Source: Eucalyptus grandis
Taxonomy: Eukaryota > Streptophyta > Magnoliopsida > Myrtales > Myrtaceae
Length of the DNA stretch: 64,000 nt
Direction of reading: 5' to 3'
NCBI RefSeq assembly: GCF_016545825.1
Contig: NC_052614.1
Span: 20,664,559 to 20,728,558, forward strand
Numbering within the stretch: the stretch's first letter is position 1; every line of letters begins with the position of its first letter. Below are positions 1 to 12,114 of this stretch, piece after piece. The position numbers and the translations under genes were made by a program. The notes beneath the pieces are model-generated. The model was not told where the DNA came from, made no database searches, and saw only the letters and a program-made list of their open reading frames with translations.

Positions 1-369
1 CACTTGGAAACATCTGAAAATGTGGTTTGTGGAGGAAAATGTCAAATTATGTTTTGAAATGAGGCCTAAAAGTTAAAAGTCTTTAGACTTTGATTTGGCC
101 TGCCCTTCGATTATAATTTGGTTTTCTGTTGGATATATAATCCAAGATTTGGTCAACAAGATATCAGAGGGCGGTGATTTTACATATACATCCAAGGTTT
201 GACCTAACTAAGGCATAAAGTGAAGGACTCTATTTTGCACAAGAGATAGAGCTAAAGGGCCGCACAGTAAAGTTCCTGTCTTTAAGAGGAGCAAGAAACA
301 CAGAGATTTGTGCAGAAAATTCGACATCTAATTGAGGCATTTTATAAGTGTTTCAATTCGCGAGGTAAT

Positions 370-930
370 TTTTAATGATTTATATATTGAACAATTATTT
401 GAGATTAAATACTGTAAGATTATGTGTAATCTAGGATTAGGAAATTCTTGAGTATGTGGGGAGATTGTAACTCTATAATTCTCCGATTGAGTAATAAATT
501 ATTTGCGATTGGCTCTTCCTGAGAAATAAATATGGATTATGGGACCGAAATACATAAATCCTTTTCGTGTTCTTTATTGATGCTTGTTGATTTCTCCTGT
601 GGTTTTATTCTCTCGCTTTGATTTAATTGCAAAAATTTGTTAACTACCGAATTATTTTACAAAGGATTTTCTGGAATTTCTTTGAGACTATTGCTTGTTT
701 GATCGATCTCTGGAAACACTGTTGTTGCAACTATATTGGAGCAAAAATATATTTGATTAGTTTAATGGGACAAACAACTTTGAATTGTAGAGTGTCAAGA
801 TACTTGCACCATCAACAGCTAGGTATTGTCTAAGGTGTTGAATGGCAAGACGAAGTAGTCAAGAAACGATGAAAGATGTCAATAAATGATGAGTTAATGG
901 AGGGGGCAAAGAGTATAATTATGTTAAACA
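370..930 (+). mobile_element. Ty1/Copia remnant: LTR tail plus start of gag
   Basis: Bases about 370-620 align by eye with 22080-22310, the 3' part of a Copia LTR; both copies share a GTTGATTTAAT-like end. Bases 740-930 read as a decayed Copia gag start: a degenerate 'NGTNNF.LWRVK'-like stretch is followed by 'DELMEGAKSIIM', which resembles the DELMEKA..TI motif of plant Copia gag. Stops and frameshifts interrupt it, and no protease, integrase or reverse transcriptase follows. It is a dead fragment. Family assignment is from remembered motifs; the LTR boundaries are not resolved. Confidence 0.6.
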
Positions 931-1660
931 CATAAACGGTATGCCTTCAAGACAACGTATCGAACAGCCCCTTAAAACAAAAATCTGAAAAATGGTGTGA
1001 TACAAACCCTAGAGGAAAGGGCCTTGAGAATTAGTAAGTCAGTTCGTTAAGTCTAAAAAGTCCAAAAAGCGCAGACTAGCCATGGAGCTTGGATACAGTT
1101 TCCGATCGGAGATCCATGGATCACAGACGGCATCTTCCCATGGCCTTTTGACTCTGAAAGCATCCTGAGTTCAGTGGAGTATTTTAAGGCATCCCCTGCT
1201 CTTTTTTGATATCACGACTATTGCTTCACTGGGCACTTGGTCACCCGATGCTATGGAGGGTCTCACTCCAGTATCCGCTTTGACTCATGCAGCGTCACCC
1301 TCATGAACTACAAGTTGCCGCCATCTCTAGACACTGCTAAAACAAAAGCACCTGTTTCAACTTAACCTGTGTCAACAAGCCCTCAGAAAAGATTGAAAAA
1401 TGAAGCTGATGGAGAAATTGGTCTGCAACTTCGTTTGCTAATCGCTGTCTAATGAGGAAAAAGAAGAGAGAGAAAGGGGAAAGTTTAGTCAATAGGAGGG
1501 GAACATGTGGGACAAAGAAGAAATTGAGGCATAAGAAGACAGAGGAAAGACAGAGATAAAAGAGAGAAGGAGACGGAAACGTCGGAAAGAATAGAACAAA
1601 ACAAGGGAGAGAGTGAGCGCCCGAAAGCAAGAGAGGAAAAGGGAAGAAGAAAACAGTGAG
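931..1660. other. Unassigned intergenic sequence, purine-rich at the end
   Basis: No gene is recognised. Bases about 1450-1690 are strongly GA-rich on the plus strand, which creates long but meaningless serine/leucine-rich open frames on the minus strand. The earlier part may be a further decayed stretch of the Copia fragment, but I cannot align it. Confidence 0.4.
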
Positions 1661-1729
1661 CGTTGCAGCTTAGAGAGAGAGAGGAAGCTACATGGGCGCT
1701 TTCTCTGTTTGAACTGCGTATGAAATCGA

Positions 1730-2080
1730 CCTGGTTGGAGGATTTTGATTTGTTCAAATTCGGTACGCGCCTTGGTCCGAGTCAAATTTGGATTTCTTGG
1801 GTGGGGGAACTTGATTTTGTTTTATGTTGGAGACGATTATCTAAATTTAACTGGTTTGACAACTTAGCCTGTCTGTTCATATTGTGTATAAAGGAGGGTC
1901 TTCTTTTGGTCTTTTATATATTCTCACTTGTGGGGTCGGTAGGTTTGTCGTTGGAAGAAAAATGAACTCAGAAAAGCAAAGATAAAAGGTGGAGTTTTCC
2001 TTTTAGCCGCGGAGGAAGAGGAACACGCAGCTTAACTTTTTTTTTTGCGCAAAGAGTTTACATCCTCATATACAAAGAGT
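1730..2080 (+). mobile_element. Copia LTR fragment (5' part)
   Basis: This stretch matches 21660-22050 by eye through several blocks: the GATTTTGATTTGTT run, GAGTCAAATTTGGA, the CTTGTGGGGTC block, and the end with GGAAGAGGAACAC followed by a CGC-rich motif and TTTACATCCTC. In the second copy this block precedes the LTR tail, the primer-binding site and gag. Here it lies downstream of a gag remnant, so it is probably a separate truncated insertion of the same family. Confidence 0.55.
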
Positions 2081-4130
2081 ATATGGAATACAAAATAGCC
2101 TCCTTGCCTGCACAATTGAGCTCAATGACTTGCATGCTGCAAATCGTCATAAATCCTCATTTTCTCGGTCATTTTTTGTATTCTGCTTGAGCCGTTTTGT
2201 TTCTTACTTCTCACCTAACTGGTCTCTGTGACTTCGGTGCACAATTCCTTCATTATTTATGTACGTGCCATTTTGTACAAGCAGAAGTGTCTTCTTGTCT
2301 TGTTTATCGGTCAATGTCCTCTCGCCCTCATTTCAAAATGAAACTGTCATCCTGTCAAACTTTGCAGGGTTTATTTTATTGCAATGTTCAAATCCAACTT
2401 GAAATGCAGCACTCCTTTCGTGTACAGTAGAAGCAGTAGTAGCATATTTTGTCCTTTGAGAATTGCTTTCAGACATGATTTGAGAATGGAGTATGTTTGA
2501 TTACCTCATGGTGTGGGAATATCCAACACATTGGAAGAAAACTGGGAGTTAGATTTCAAACGTAAGGAGAAAAGGAAGCCTCGATATTTAAAATCCAATT
2601 TCCCCCTCTAATTTTAATGTGGATTGAAACGTAGTAAAACACCGCCATCAAGCTCTTAATTCCAGAGATTGACAGAAATCAGAAAGAGGGGCCGAGATTA
2701 ATAGATGCGAAAGAGAGAAATTATGGTGATGGACGAAAAATCAGATGGAGATAAGGATGGGTGACGGCAGGGATGTGCTGATGGTGGTGTCGATCTGGAG
2801 CAGTGGCTACGGCTTCGTGGGGGCGATGAGGAGACGGTAAAGGGTTACGATAATAGTGGGGGAGAGAAACGTTTACAGCGAGAGAGCGTAGCACTTTTCT
2901 TCAAATTGCTGTAGCAAAACCATGGCACAAAAAGAAAATCTTAAAGTAAACAAGACTGAAAAAGGGGGAAAATAGGAGCGGAAGCGACTATTGGGGAACG
3001 CTACTAGTGTTCCCAGGAGCCGTCCTCCTAGACGTTGAGGGAATAACCAAATTGTAAAATTAGAATCTGCCGCTGCATCACCGAACTTGATTATTGTCGG
3101 TACAATATTTTCATAATACGATACAAGCACTCATCGACAAGTAATAAAAAGAAAACACTTGGATTTACCTAACATGGCCCCGTGTAAAACAAATAAAATG
3201 GAAGCAAAATGAGCGTTCCATCGCGAATCTCGAGTGTATCCAACCTTGATTGATTGCATATCCTACAGAAGTTCTGTACAGCTATCTACGCTTCGTAAAA
3301 GCAGAAAACTTGTCACCAGAGATGCCGTGCCGTCGTCAGCATCTTCGTTTCCTCCCTTCCTTTCGAACAAGAAATATACTTCAACATGACATAATACATA
3401 CAATTCCCAGATGAACAAGACGTGGTTAACGCAAGCAGAATAAAGACGCCATAAAATCAGTTGCAGCCCAAGACCATTCGCGAGGATTCACATTCTTCTC
3501 CAATTTAACAGATGGCCTTCACTGCCAAAGGTATGCCCATCTGGCCCAAAAGGCCATCACATCGTAAGCTTGACGCTGCCATGAGAGTGTTTGCTGGTCA
3601 TCAATATGCCGCTGACCACTGAGCGGTTCAAAGAGTTGCAGCAGCATTGCGAGTGCACTAACAACAACTTAAGTAGGGGAAAACCTATGACAACATCAAC
3701 ACCAGAGGAACCTGAATATCGCTGCATTCTGTTTCTCCTAGCGGAATGTCTAACATAATGATTATACTTACGGTTGGCTGGAAGGACTCGCTTTACAATC
3801 AAAACACAAAAGGAGGAATCCATAAATTAAGAATTTTGACACTATCGAGGTGGCTAAGAAAAGTCGAACGCAACATGAAATATATCTATCCGCCATCGTG
3901 CCCGTCCCGATGCCCTTCAACACGAGACCATTTAATTTAGGGAGACAACGCTCTTCCAAAAGATACGAACCCACAAAAGAAGGGGAGGTCATTCAATTAA
4001 GTTGGTCCCTGGAATAGTCTGGGCTTCCATCCTGATTCCTGTGTACAATAAAAGCTCTTAAGATAAAAGCATATTTTATCCACTCTTGTTTCTCAAATTG
4101 TCATTGTCACGGTCCTACTGTCAAAAATTT
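2081..4130. other. Unassigned intergenic sequence
   Basis: I see no supportable gene, RNA or element. Short open frames on both strands, such as those around 2873-3130 and 3557-3992 on the minus strand, have no recognisable motif. A GA-rich patch occurs near 2680-2760. Confidence 0.35.
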
Positions 4131-4139
4131 CGTTTTGAT

Positions 4140-5090
4140 TTTCCTAAACATTAAGGCTCTATTCATTTCATGAAAAGTAACTTTAAGAAAACGTTTTTTT
4201 GATTTTCCAAGTTGTCCATTTTACAAAAATAAACTAATAAAAAAAAACGTTTTCAACTATTAAAAAACATTTTTAAAAGTGAGGAAAATGTTTTCATTTT
4301 TCACTTTTCAAAAGTGGAAAATATTTTCCCTGATTTCTTCCTCCTTACTTTCTTTCACCAATTTATGTTTTTTCTTTTCTTTAAAAAAAAAAAAAAAAAA
4401 TGGAGTTTTTAATTTTTTTTCCCTTTTTCTTTTCTTTCTTTCCTTTTCATCTTCTTCCTTGGCCTTGGCTGACCTGCTGTGAGCTAGCTCGAGCCTCGCC
4501 CTAGGCCAGCAAGGCTCGAGCTCGTCAGATTCCTACAAGCTCGAGCCTCGCCCAATCTGGCGAATCCGAGCTCACTCGAGCTCGAGCTCAGCCACGGAGC
4601 TCGTTGAGGTTTGTCGGGGCTTTAAGCTTGCCGGATTTGGCAACGGAGCTTGGGCTCACTTGGATTGGCTGAGCCTCAAGCTCGCACGGCCTTGGCGGTG
4701 CTCGAGCTCGCCAAATCTGGCGATCCGAGTCTTTGTAGATCATCGAGCACCCACCCATCATCAAGCATGTAGTGGCGGAGGAAGGAGGAGGAAGAAAAAG
4801 TAAAGGAAAAATAAATAAAATTCAAAATTTAAAATAAAATAATTTAATTTTTTTAAAATAATATTCATTTTATAATATAATAAAAATATTTTTTTGGCAA
4901 TAAAAATACTAAATTCAATTTTTTTGGTAATTTTTCTAAAAATCAAATAAGATAACAAACAATAGAAAATATTTTCTACTCAAATTTCAAATTTTAGCCG
5001 AATATCAAAAAATATGGTTTTTTTTTTTACTTTCAAAAATACTTTCCAAAAAGCATTTTCGAAAAACGTAATATTTTCATAGCATGATTA
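4140..5090. mobile_element. Probable non-autonomous DNA transposon with CTCGAG-rich core
   Basis: AT-rich flanks full of TTTTC/GAAAA motifs face each other. The left side has a GAAAAGTAAC..AAGAAAACG block, and the right side has the roughly inverted TTTACTTTC..CGAAAAACG block. Between them, 4480-4750 is an abruptly GC-rich minisatellite built from variants of GCTCGAGCCTCGCC. The architecture fits a hAT- or Mutator-like non-autonomous element. The exact termini and a target duplication could not be fixed, so the class is uncertain. Confidence 0.45.
4480..4750. repeat. GC-rich CTCGAG/CTCGCC minisatellite
   Basis: Degenerate repeats of GAGCTCGAGC and CTCGCC, many of them locally palindromic, lie inside an otherwise AT-rich element. 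The base composition is sharply different from both flanks. It has no coding interpretation that I would defend. Confidence 0.65.
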
Positions 5091-6500
5091 TCAATTGCAC
5101 TTCTCAGGGAAAGATAAATTAATCCATGGAGCGCCAATTAACCATTATGGATTGTCAATGGTCGGTTCGGTTCGATTCACCGGACCAATCCATACACAAA
5201 TGAAATATACATTTTATGACCCGAACCGAAAGTTGGTTGGGTTTGGTTTTGGGCTTTCCTCTTTCGTTCGTATTTTTTGGCTTCTTCTGGCATCGGTTGC
5301 AGCAAAACTCACAGAAACAAAACTCCATGGACAGATCTTAAGATTGCCTGCAACAAGACCCTAATCTTGAGAACGCCATGATTGCGCGGGCTCCGAACGT
5401 CGTTGACGTTCATTGACGATGACAGCGCGCTTCTAGATATGGCAATGATGAGAGTCCCTGACGCCGATCTTGTCAAGAACTGGACGGCCACAAAGGAGAG
5501 GCCCAGTATCACCTCGTGGGCCAGCCAAAAGAGTGGCTCTTCGGCAAACTCGTACATCCTCGGTAGAGTGGCAGCAAATGAGAAAGACAGTAGAGCTCGA
5601 CTGTGAACGAGATCTTCGTCTGGAGGTTGCGCGTGGTACAACCATGGAGGACTGAGGACTTGGCATCCCTACTTTTGGGATCCGCCATTTTCATTGTGAG
5701 AATCGAACATTCTTTGGTTTTTTCTTCTTTTTTTTTATACTTACACTGAGACTTAAATTGAGAGAAATTTGGGGGGAATTAGGAAGAAACTAGAATCGGT
5801 GGGATCATAACCTCTCTGAGAATCGGGCAGGTTCACCGGTTGTCGACATGTTTCCAGTGACAATTCCAGCCGCCGATGGTGCTGGAGAGGGCGAGGGAGG
5901 AGGCTGGGGTGCTGGGATCGTAATCTCTCTGAAATGGAAAAGATGTGAGACGTGTCCTCAAGCACCGAATAAGGAGAGAGACTAGAAGTTCTTTTGGTTT
6001 GGTTTGGCTACATGACCTGAATATACCCGAGCCGAGCTTAATCATCAAAATACACAAGTTTCTTTACTCATTACTTGAATCAAATGAGACCTGACCCAAC
6101 AAGATCCGAAATTTTCGATATGGGTCGGTCTGATACGGGTATTTTTGACACCTGATGCAGTATCTCACTGAAAGAATTTCGGGACAATCTGGTGGAAACA
6201 TTAAAATTTTCGGAGAAACTGTAAAATGTGGAGTTTGCAAGTGAATTGGGAAACTGACCATAGACCCTATGAACACGTGGACTGTTTGCTCCAATTTAAA
6301 AGTTTAATGCAGACAGTTAAAATTTATAAATTTATTGAGTAAACAGCAAAAAGGTAGTAAGTTAATGAAACTATTTTGCCTGGACCCAAAAAAGATAAGA
6401 ACGAAGCTATCTTGCCATTAGCCCAAAAGAAGAACACTCCCACTAGCAATGCAACAGCAAAATAACAGTGTAAAATTACCTTCAGCAATGGACCAAAAGG
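5091..6500. other. Unassigned sequence downstream of the kinase locus
   Basis: Open frames at 5309-5666 overlap on both strands and none shows a recognised domain. The phrase GGGATC(A/G)TAA(C/T)CTCTCTGA occurs twice (about 5801 and 5920), suggesting a short local duplication. The last ~200 bases before 6507 would be the 3' flank of the kinase locus on the minus strand. Confidence 0.3.
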
Positions 6501-8377
6501 GATGGCCTAGCAAAACCTTATGACCATGTGTTGTTGAAACTGAGGTGAGGCAAAACCAGAAGAAGTAGGTGGCTTCGTCACAAAGGGATGGTCTAGCAAC
6601 TGCGCTGCAGAAGGCCGATTATTCGGGTTTACTTGGAAGCATCTGAGGATGAAGTCTCGAGCATTTCTTGATAAAGAATCTGGAACTGGAGGAGGTTCAC
6701 CCTTGCCAATTCTGAACAACGCTTGCATCTGCCACAATAAGAAAAAAAATGTAGCTGAGGCTGGTATTAACCATAAATCCAAGGGGGACTAACAGTTGAT
6801 AGCTGCAAAAATCAATAAGATCCGTAGACAGATCCAAGTGCACCACGCCTCGGGCAATCATCTGCCACAATCATTTTAGAATCACAGTTATTGCTGAAGT
6901 GGGAGACCATGGATGACATGTAACAGTTCAAAGGGACCAACGACTCCCAATAAAGCATAAGTATCTATTGCCTTTTGCTCAAAGTTTTGAAGCGTCCTAA
7001 ATTAACAGAAAAATAAAGAGGGCGTTAATTGCATGTTTTACGATGGCTTTGAGTAGGATGGTACTATTTTTTTCTCCATTCTATTAACAGAAGGGATAAC
7101 ATCAGAAGGTGATTTACTGGCTAGAGCCGGTAACTAACTCTAACGGAGGAGATAACCATGTAGGTCAGTGATTGATTCAGAGAAGAGCAGCGAAGGATCA
7201 ACACTTGAGGGCAATGAGGGAAACGCCAAGGTTGACAATGGTGTGACAGATTAGAGGACAACCACACGACTAAAGGATGCACCCAGTAACACAAAGCAAT
7301 CGATGTCAGTGCTGCTCTCTGGACTGGAGCAGAGATTGTGTTGCCAACATTAGGATTTCAATCTCTTTTGGTTGCTCAAGTAGCATGTGACAGTGAAGGA
7401 GAAGATAGAGAGATTCTACTGAATGTTAAGAGTTATATGGGTTCCCATATCTACTGGTGTGATACTATATACATATGCCTAGTATGCGATTATCTAAATT
7501 TACGCCACCGTACACTCGTACTAGTAATTAAATGTATCAGACAACAATGCCAAATTACTTAAATGAGAAATTCAAGATTCAAATATTCTACCAAGTTTTT
7601 ATACCATGTTACATAACTCTCTGCTTCAGAATTTCCAGCAACTGTTGGCCATAAATACTATGCATATCCTTTAACACAACCATACTTATGATAAATATAA
7701 TTGAATTCTCTGTCCTCTCTCTTTTCTGTGTAGTGCTCCTACTCGTTATTTTTTTCACAGAATGCCAGCCTAATTGACTCATGGTGACATGCGCTTAACT
7801 TAGCTAGCTCACTCAAAAAGTAGCAATAACAAAAAAGTTGCGACTAGTTAGTAATTCTGGCAAAACATGGATCTCAAGGATATAAAACATAAAAATAAAG
7901 GTTCTTAATTACATACTCCTTCTAAGTGGGAATATGGAGGCTGGCGGGTTGACATCTCTAAAACAGTGCACCCTAGGCTCCAGATATCAGCTGCCAATCC
8001 ATAGCCTCTGTTCTTTAGGTTGACGACCTGCATTTACAACCAACAAGGATGAAAAAAATGAAAAGATATGCGCCTACTACAGCTAATGATAGTATGATAA
8101 AAAAAATGGCAGCAGAGGGTATAAACCTCAGGTGCCATCCATAAAGCAGATTCTTTGCAGGATTTAGCATCATTCATTTTGATTGCCTGTATGAATAAAC
8201 ACAGAAAGTTGATTTATCATTTGGGAAAAGTAAATGACAATACATCTGTCACTTTTGTGCATGTCTATACGTGTGGTTGTCGTGCGCTCATCCAATTGTA
8301 TGTGTCTTGCACAACTTCAATACCTGTGCATTTTCCTGCACGCATGTGTAGTTGTATGTGCATCTTTGTTGACCGAG

Positions 8378-8382
<5 letters not shown>

Positions 8383-8420
<38 letters not shown>
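8383..8420 (+). repeat. (GA)n microsatellite in a kinase intron
   Basis: An uninterrupted AG/GA dinucleotide run with a single C interruption, inside the intron between the exon ending at 8444 and the exon starting at 8186. Confidence 0.95.
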
Positions 8421-9426
8421 TCACTTTTGCTGATGAGACACACCTTTGCCAATCCAAAGTCAGCAAGTTTCACAGACCCCACGCATCAACCAGTATGTCA
8501 GCACATCTAATATCCCTACAGAACGAAGAAACTGGAAGCATGAGAAACCAGCATAGCTGTCAGTAGAATATATAAAATGTTATAATCACCCTCACAGTCA
8601 CCAATATTGGAAATTTACATTTCCACCTTCAAGCATTCACGTAGTAAAATAATCTTGTCTTAGATAAATATTGCTGTACAAGCTCATACTGTTACTTCTT
8701 AGTTTTGTTGTGATCTCTTTCCTCAATAAAATCAACCTTCCATCAGAATGCTAAGTGTAAATCACTATTTCAATTAGTATAAACTACTAATGCAAAGTCA
8801 AGCATCTTTCCTATACCTGTGGACCACATTTTGGTCATGAAGATACTTTAAACCATTTAGAATTTGCCTAGTGTATGCAGAGACATGGGAATCACTCAAT
8901 TTGTGATAATGCTTTGCAAGTGAACCTCTGGTCATGAGCTCAAGAAATATGAAAATCTTTTCATCATCCTGCAAGAGATTGAAGAAAATTAGATTTAACA
9001 TATATCAACCCAGTGGTGGAAGACAAAATTTTTACAAGGCACATTGAAAACACATAAATAAGCACTGTTGAATACTTTAAGACCTCTCAAGTGAAAACCG
9101 GTCTGAGAAGTGGAATTGATGAAAAAGAGCCATGCATGGAAATAAATTAAGGCAGCACATAGCTCTGAAACCATGTCTGAATGCAAAAGATTATGGCAGA
9201 ACATAGCTTTGAAACCATGCCCGAACACAAAAAATTAAGCTATTAGGTGGAAGGAGTCTACATAGATATAAGACCCATTGAGTACCTTCTCAATGACCGA
9301 TCAGTGTTTAGTGAGAATCTGTTTGATTGGGGTTAATTTAGTAAAAGTTAACATCATATCACAATTTAAAATCAATTTTGTGAACTTAAAAGGAACAACA
9401 AGGCAAGAACATAGGACTGAGCTCTT

Positions 9427-9446
9427 TTTTTTTTTTTTTTTTTTTT
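9427..9446 (+). repeat. Poly(T) tract in a kinase intron
   Basis: About twenty T residues inside the long third intron (8969-10558); the intron otherwise shows nothing recognisable. Confidence 0.85.
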
Positions 9447-11577
9447 AAGTTTCCTCATACAACACAAATATCCAAGTTATCAGTGGTCACCACGGTTTTA
9501 AATTGCAGCGGTGCCAACAAAAACAGTTGCATAGTGCACCCGGTGGAAGAAGTCATATTGCATTTATTCCTCATTCCCACAAAACAATGTGGTGGATTAT
9601 AGGTGTAGCAAACCAAAACTTGTTTAAAAGAAACAATCTTTGCATATTTCGTCTCCAACAACAAGTTACGTCATGGCACTTTCTTAGAATCTGATGCTTC
9701 CTGCAAAACTATGTTTAGAAAAAAATAACTGGAAGGTAAAGAACTAGGATAGGATAGGATATACTTCCCCTCACTTGAACAATGATCAATTTCATTTTCA
9801 ATTTTCTGTACTTACAGAGGTAAAGAACTATATGATGTCGCATAAAAATGAGTGTAATTGAATGACACTGGACTAGAATCGCTGGAAAAATTGAGCTTGA
9901 GGAGGAACTCCATTGTTGTTGCTACAGCCACAACCAGTTACAGACGAGGGAGGAAAGCTTGGCGCCTTAGTCATGTGGACTATCAGATGGTCAAAGAATA
10001 TCTTATGAACTACATGACTTCGCTTTCTTATCCTTGTTCCCCCTTTATGTTTCATTAGTCGGGGCTGCCGTTTTTATAAGCCTGAGCTTCCTGTTTATTA
10101 GTCCTGAGAGTTTGACCTGAATCTTCAGTTTGCAAGATAAATAATTTGTAAATCATCCACCACTATACAAAGAGTTGATTACATGACAGGCTCTCTTAAA
10201 TGGGAGCAAAAGAATTGCTTCTATACAGAGAGTGAGAGAGACTCCATAAACTGACGTCCACTCTGCATTATATTCTTTACTCATATAGTTATTATATCGG
10301 GTAATACTCAATTCATCACGAACCTTTCTTGTTGTGGGAGAGGGATCTAAAATATCTCTCTCTGTCATGAAAGGATATTACAGCTAAAAAGCCGCAAATG
10401 CTGTGATCTTATTCATGCGGTGATGATGACGCTACCACTATCTTGTGGCTGCAATCACAGCCATGTTCACCTAAACATTTTGCTCATTTCCGGTGATACC
10501 TTAATCGATGCCAAAGTGAAAGATACTGTGGAAAGCAACTTAGTAAGGAGGAACACACCTTCTTAGTGCTGTGATATCGAACTATGTTCTCATGTTGAAA
10601 CTGACTTAAGAGAGAAATTTCCTGAAAAGAAAGCAGAGTATCACTAAAATAAAAAGAGTCAAAATAAAATCTATCAAACTCGCACCAGATTTATGGTTGT
10701 GTAAAACGGCAGTCTTATAAATAGTTTTGCTATATACATCAGCTTGGCAGTTACAAGAAAAAGATTAGTCAAGTAGTCATGCATAAGGACCAGTCGACAA
10801 GATACAGAGAGAAAAAAGCCTATTACCTGTTCAAGATACAATAAGCTCTGCTTGCCTTCGCTTCCTTGATCTAACAAAGAAACCTTCTTTACAGCAAAAA
10901 ATAATCCATGACTGTGGAAACAGAGAAACATGAGAGGAAGACGGAGAATATAAGTACCAATTCTTTCGCGAATGATGCCTTGACCTCACATAGTTAAGAT
11001 AATTCTTGCACTTCAAATTATATAAAGAAGAAAAAAGAGTTGCTCTCATCAATATCACTAAAATAGTTCCCTAGCTTTCGTCATTTGAAAATACAACCAA
11101 ATAACAGTTTCTAAAAAAAAAAAAAAATGGCTTGCCATTCAAGCTAGTAATGTTACAGTAAAACAATGGACAAGTAAATTAACGTGATCTTTGATATACT
11201 AGATGTGTACTTTGTCAATCTGTTCCATGATCTAGAATGGTCTTCATTGAGTACAACGCCAATCATGTTGAATACCAAATATGAAGATCAGGCACTTTAA
11301 GCAATTCAATAACCATTTGTCATGTCTGGCGCCTTATGTCAACCAAATGATAACGTATTCCATTGTATACGGATGCCATCCCAATTCTAACCACAAAATG
11401 CGGCACCCAGCAGTGCTATGAAACTTCAAGTGAACATCATAATGATAACTTACTGATTTTCAAAGGGAAAAGCAAAGAATCTTACTCGGTGAAGCCTTCA
11501 TAGATAGTTCCAAATGTCCCGCTTCCCAAGAGCTCACCCTTTTGCCATGAGGTGATCCTTCGTCCGAAACTCCCATC

Positions 11578-11669
11578 GTCTACCCCAACCAATTTGCTGT
11601 CCAGAGGTCTTTTTTCCTTTCAGCTTAAGAAGAACTTCTCTCACAATGAGATCAATGACTTCACCGTGT
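11578..11669 (-). other. TNL NB-ARC exon stub fused to the kinase
   Basis: Reading minus from the acceptor (ggcag, exon from 11669), the sequence encodes HGEVIDLIVREVLLKLK followed by LVGVD. It aligns with the first ~90 bases of the NB-ARC exon at 35120 and with the stub at 13743. Homology to TNL stops after GTAGAC at 11578, and the next base is already in the kinase exon (GAT GGG AGT TTC). Relative to the other two copies, two bases are missing in the AAAGTAAAAC stretch, so the TIR reading frame runs out of phase with the kinase and stops at a TGA. The upstream intron (11670-12115) is also TNL-like. Confidence 0.85.
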
Positions 11670-12114
11670 CTGCCACGAACCAAACATTTTTTAGTAAAAG
11701 AAAACCAATAATAATCTCACTACTACTTCCTAGCAGATAGCATTTGAGTTGGATCGCTATTACAAGTCTTTGGTAAATTCTATTAAGCCAGAAGAATTTT
11801 GGAGTAGGATATGATTGTTGTTATGATGATAATCATACAATTTCGCCTATTTCTGAGAAAGAAGATGATTTTGCAGTCCAAATTTCAAATATCATTCTAT
11901 AATAAGATCAAATTCACTCACATAACTATCACTAGCCAAAAAGGCATTGTATGAGAATTGGTGAATTGTCCCTGTATTAGAATTGGTGAATTGTCCCTGT
12001 ATTTTTTTCCTTACGGGTGAGAAATGAAAATTATGACTCATATACCAAAACCCGATTGTATATGATGCATCAACCAATATATTTCATATCGAATTTTTTG
12101 AACCACTTGTTGGA

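Larger units (their letters stand above)
6507..11669 (-). pseudogene. MEKK1-like MAP3K catalytic domain fused to a TNL exon stub
   Basis: A STE11/MEKK1-type Ser/Thr kinase catalytic domain is spread over eight minus-strand exons: 11669-11486 (chimeric), 10911-10827, 10621-10559, 8968-8817, 8515-8444, 8186-8127, 8027-7917 and 6728-6507. Splice signals are good (e.g. GTATGT donor at 7916, CAG acceptors). Motifs seen in order: GSGTFGTIYEG P-loop, FFAVKKVSLLD with the ATP lysine, HENIV, LKYLHDQNVVHRD, LADFGLAK, WMAPE, DIWSLGCTVLEM and NRPSAAQLLDHPFV. Members normally carry a long N-terminal regulatory region; here the first exon starts with TNL sequence instead. Lesions: exon 8515-8444 is 72 nt where the family pattern predicts 73, shifting frame just before SVKLADFG. 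The catalytic loop reads HRD-IRCAD instead of HRD-IKCAN. SCKGTAFWMAPE reads SCKESALWMAPE. In the kinase frame a TGA lies just upstream, with no Met before the P-loop. Probably a dead or pseudokinase copy; a single-base sequencing error could restore frame, but not the altered catalytic residues. Confidence 0.85.

Noticed and set aside
1337..1785. Minus-strand serine/leucine-rich open frames
   Set aside because: Produced by a GA-rich tract; three overlapping frames are open together.
5309..5666. Possible gene at 5.3-5.7 kb
   Set aside because: Four overlapping frames on both strands, none with a recognisable domain or a consistent start.
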